NCBI GenBank assembly: GCA_000716465.1
Contig: JNWL01000086.1
Span: forward strand, 1 to 8,930
Reading direction: 5' to 3'
Source of the DNA: Streptomyces bikiniensis
GTDB lineage: Bacteria > Actinomycetota > Actinomycetes > Streptomycetales > Streptomycetaceae
Length of the DNA: 8,930 nt
In this document: positions 7,279 to 8,930 of the stretch, in pieces
Position numbering within the stretch: the stretch's first letter is position 1
Layout of the letters: each line of letters begins with the position of its first letter
Notes under the pieces: model-generated
What the model was told of the DNA's origin: nothing
The model's input: the letters and a program-made list of their open reading frames with translations, nothing else
Databases searched by the model: none
Made by a program: the position numbers and the translations under genes

Positions 7279-8427
7279 GTGGCCGACCTCCCCCGGAAGC
7301 GTGCCGTCACCCTCGCCGTCTGTCTGAGCGTCCTGGCCCTGGGCCTGGGAGCCTGCGGCGGGGACAGCGAGCCGGTACGCGTGGTGGCACCGGCCGTGGC
7401 CGGCTCCGCGGAGGAGGCCGGCGGCATGGACGCGCTGGTCGCGGCGGCGAAGAAGGAGGGCAGGCTGAACACGACGACGCTGCTGCGCCACTGGGCGAAC
7501 TACGGCGGCCTGATGGACGGCTTCGAGAAGAAGTACGGGATCGAGATCGTGAACAGCAACCCGTTCGGCTCCAGTCAGGAAGAGATCGAGGACATCCGGC
7601 GGACCCGGGGCGAGGCGAACGCCCCGGACGTGCTGGATCTCGGTGGCGCCTTCGCGCAGTCGGCCGCGAGCGAGGGCTTGCTGGCGGCGTACCGGGTCGC
7701 CGCCTGGGACAGCGTCCCGCAGAACCAGAAGGACCCGGACGGAGCCTGGTTCAACAGCTACGGGGGCTACGTCTCCATCGGCTGCGACGACCATGTGGTC
7801 GCGGTCTGCCCCGTCTCCTTCGCCGACCTGCTCAAGCCCGAGTACCGGGGAATGGTGGCGCTCAACGGCGATCCGGCGACGGCAGGCTCGGCCTTCGCGG
7901 GCGTCTACGCCGCCGCCCTGGCCAACGGCGGATCCTTCGACGACATCCGGCCGGGCATCGACTTCTTCACGAAGCTCAACGACGTCGGCAACTACAACCG
8001 CGGCAACCCCAACCCCGAGGCGATCGTCCGCGGCGAGACCCCGATCAGCATCGAGTGGGACTTCCTCAACCTCCGGCACATCGACGAGCTGCGGGGCACC
8101 GACGTGCAGTGGAAGGTGTCCATCCCCTTCGACGGAAGCTTCTCGCAGTACTACGCCCAGGCGATCAACAAGCACGCCCCCCACCCCGCCGCAGCGCGCC
8201 TGTGGCTGGAGTACCTCGCGAGCACGGAAGGTCAGAACCTGCGGCTGACCGGTTACGCCCGTCCCGTGCTCATGGAGGTCATGGCGAGGGACGGCACGCT
8301 CGACGAGGAGAAGGCGGCACGCCTGCCGACGGTGGAGGGCGGCCCGCCGGTCTTCCCCAGCGACGCACAGCTGGCCGAGGCGCTGCGGGTCGTGCGCGAG
8401 AACTGGCCGGACGCCCTCGGCAGGTGA
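7279..8427 (+). CDS. Lipoprotein solute-binding protein (type-2 periplasmic-binding fold), no transporter nearby
   Basis: GTG 7279 is chosen because GGAG (7270-7273) precedes it by 5 nt and a lipoprotein signal follows: RKR (6-8), hydrophobic 9-22, lipobox LGAC with C26 as the lipidated cysteine. The frame is open far upstream, but that stretch only shadows the phosphatase. The 382-residue product resembles ABC solute receptors of the Fe3+/polyamine-like clusters: MDALVAAAKKEG near the N-terminus, a DVLDLGGAFAQ loop, and FADLLKPEYRGMVALNGDP in the middle, a segment typical of this fold. C169 and C177 lie eight residues apart beside this segment and could form a disulfide. No permease or ATPase gene is in the window, the next gene has its own promoter, and the previous gene is a sensor phosphatase. 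It may therefore serve as a ligand receptor for that sensor, or use a transporter encoded elsewhere. The ligand is unknown. Confidence 0.88.
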   Translation: MADLPRKRAVTLAVCLSVLALGLGACGGDSEPVRVVAPAVAGSAEEAGGMDALVAAAKKEGRLNTTTLLRHWANYGGLMDGFEKKYGIEIVNSNPFGSSQEEIEDIRRTRGEANAPDVLDLGGAFAQSAASEGLLAAYRVAAWDSVPQNQKDPDGAWFNSYGGYVSIGCDDHVVAVCPVSFADLLKPEYRGMVALNGDPATAGSAFAGVYAAALANGGSFDDIRPGIDFFTKLNDVGNYNRGNPNPEAIVRGETPISIEWDFLNLRHIDELRGTDVQWKVSIPFDGSFSQYYAQAINKHAPHPAAARLWLEYLASTEGQNLRLTGYARPVLMEVMARDGTLDEEKAARLPTVEGGPPVFPSDAQLAEALRVVRENWPDALGR

Positions 8428-8445
8428 CCGGTCCGGACGGACCGG
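8428..8445 (+). terminator. 7-bp hairpin directly after the lipoprotein stop codon
   Basis: CCGGTCC (8428-8434) and GGACCGG (8439-8445) are exact reverse complements with a 4-nt loop, starting at the base after the TGA. It is short but GC-rich and is followed by G/C sequence rather than U residues. It is a plausible weak terminator. Confidence 0.5.
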
Positions 8446-8487
8446 GGGCGGCGGCGGCCGCGCGGCGATCCGATCGTTCCCGGTCTC

Positions 8488-8516
8488 TTGACAGGCATCC
8501 CTGCTCCTTCCAGACT
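8488..8516 (+). promoter_or_regulatory. Strong vegetative-type promoter for the downstream GH43-like gene
   Basis: TTGACA (8488-8493) is a perfect -35 box. Exactly 17 bp later comes CAGACT (8511-8516), one base from the Streptomyces TAGACT form. Transcription would start near 8523, immediately before the inverted repeat at 8526-8556 and about 235 nt before the ATG at 8758. Confidence 0.6.
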
Positions 8517-8525
8517 CTTCCCCAA

Positions 8526-8556
8526 CACCTCGCGTTAACGTAAACATCGCGAGGTG
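8526..8556. promoter_or_regulatory. Probable repressor operator: 9-bp inverted repeat enclosing a LacI/GalR-like site
   Basis: CACCTCGCG (8526-8534) and CGCGAGGTG (8548-8556) are exact reverse complements 13 nt apart. Between and overlapping them is GTTAACGTAAAC (8534-8545), itself a palindrome with 10 of 12 positions symmetric around a central CG, the layout common in LacI/GalR-family operators. It is an AT-rich island in very GC-rich DNA. It lies just past the predicted transcription start, where a bound repressor would block the promoter at 8488-8516. The arms could also form an RNA hairpin at the 5' end of the transcript. I found no second copy near the GH30 or DeoR genes. Confidence 0.6.
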
Positions 8557-8757
8557 GCGCCCAGCCGTAACACGGCGGCGCCCCTCTTCGCGCAAGGGTC
8601 GCGAGGCCCCGACCGTCCATGCCGCACCCCGAGCCGGACGGCCGGCTTCCTCGTCCACCTCCTCCGTGTGCATCACGCACCCACCCCTCACGAACACCCC
8701 CGGTCCGTCGTCACGGCGGGCGGGGTGTCCGGCCCCCACTCCACGAGGCAAGTGATC
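8557..8757 (+). other. Long untranslated leader of the GH43-like gene
   Basis: No gene is convincing here. An ATG at 8619 opens a 93-codon frame that runs into the next gene out of phase and has an Arg/Pro-rich, low-complexity product, so it is a shadow. ACACCCC (8694-8700) can pair with GGGGTGT (8722-8728) to form a hairpin about 16 nt before the Shine-Dalgarno GAGG (8745-8748). Apart from that I see no riboswitch or RNA gene. Confidence 0.45.
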
Positions 8758-8930
8758 ATGTCGCGTACCAGATTCGGCGTATCGGCGGTCTTCGCCGCCC
8801 TGTCCGCCGTCCTCCTGTCCCTGTTCGGCGTCGTGGGCACCGCTCATGCGGCGGCCGTCACCGTCACCAACGCCGTCCAGTTCACCGATTCGCAGGGTGA
8901 TCCCGTCCACGCCCACGGTGGCGGGGTCGT
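8758..8930 (+). CDS. Secreted GH43 (subfamily 24-like) enzyme, N-terminal fragment; 3' end outside window
   Basis: ATG 8758 follows GAGG (8745-8748) by 9 nt and opens a signal peptide: basic start MSRTR, hydrophobic residues 8-28, likely cleavage after AHA (29-31). Only 57 residues are present. The mature start, FTDSQGDPVHAHGGG (about 40-54), resembles the opening of GH43_24 exo-beta-1,3-galactanases; Pc1,3Gal43A has, as I recall, a TDTAGN...AHGAG segment at the same place. This would be a second enzyme of the same type as the truncated gene at the left edge, and its likely role is attack on the beta-1,3-galactan backbone. It has its own promoter and operator. The coding call is firm; the family call rests on a short segment and may be wrong. 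Confidence 0.7.
   Translation, partial: MSRTRFGVSAVFAALSAVLLSLFGVVGTAHAAAVTVTNAVQFTDSQGDPVHAHGGGV

Noticed and set aside
8619..8900. 93-codon + strand frame overlapping the second GH43-like gene
   Set aside because: No ribosome binding site seen, biased Arg/Pro composition, and it overlaps a convincing signal peptide in another frame.
7012..8916. Minus-strand open frame of 634 codons antisense to the lipoprotein
   Set aside because: It spans a gene, two promoters and an operator-like region and has no domain or signal; the + strand lipoprotein is clear.
1..8930. CRISPR array, tRNA/rRNA genes, insertion sequences, attachment sites
   Set aside because: I saw no spaced short repeats, no tRNA-like cloverleaf or rRNA segment, no transposase motif and no terminal inverted repeats; the only tandem repeats are within RICIN coding sequence.

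Overview
This is a very GC-rich actinobacterial window, almost certainly from a Streptomyces or close relative. The signs are strong third-position G/C bias in every real gene, GTG starts, secreted hydrolases carrying RICIN (CBM13) lectin domains, a DeoR-type repressor, and a large SpoIIE-type phosphatase fused to an RsbW-like ATPase. All credible genes lie on the + strand. The long minus-strand reading frames are GC-bias shadows.

Layout. (1) 1-732 is the 3' part of a secreted GH43 enzyme (subfamily 24-like, exo-beta-1,3-galactanase type) ending in a RICIN domain, followed by a perfect 12-bp terminator hairpin. (2) 886-3306 encodes a complete secreted GH30 endo-beta-1,6-galactanase-like enzyme with two C-terminal RICIN domains, closed by a perfect 16-bp hairpin. 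(3) 3493-4290 is a DeoR-family repressor with a possible promoter/operator in front. (4) 4364-7132 is a membrane-anchored signalling protein with the order TM, extracytoplasmic CitA/DcuS-like sensor, TM, PAS, GAF, PP2C/SpoIIE phosphatase, RsbW-like ATPase; its promoter sits so close to the ATG that the mRNA may be leaderless. (5) 7279-8427 encodes a lipoprotein solute-binding protein of the type-2 periplasmic-binding fold, with its own promoter and no transporter genes beside it. (6) 8428-8757 is a regulatory region with a consensus -35 box, an inverted repeat containing a LacI/GalR-like operator, and a long leader. (7) 8758-8930 is the start of another secreted protein that looks like the N-terminus of a second GH43_24 enzyme.

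How they fit together. The three carbohydrate genes suggest a locus for degrading type II arabinogalactan (plant arabinogalactan-proteins, gums): exo-beta-1,3-galactanases for the backbone and an endo-beta-1,6-galactanase for the side chains, with RICIN domains holding the enzymes on galactose-containing glycans. Between them lie a sugar-phosphate-type repressor and a phosphatase/solute-binding-protein pair. The most interesting hypothesis is that the orphan lipoprotein and the extracytoplasmic sensor of the phosphatase form one signalling unit feeding a partner-switching (anti-sigma/anti-anti-sigma) pathway. This is inference from adjacency and domain content. No sigma factor, STAS protein, permease or ATPase gene is present in the window.
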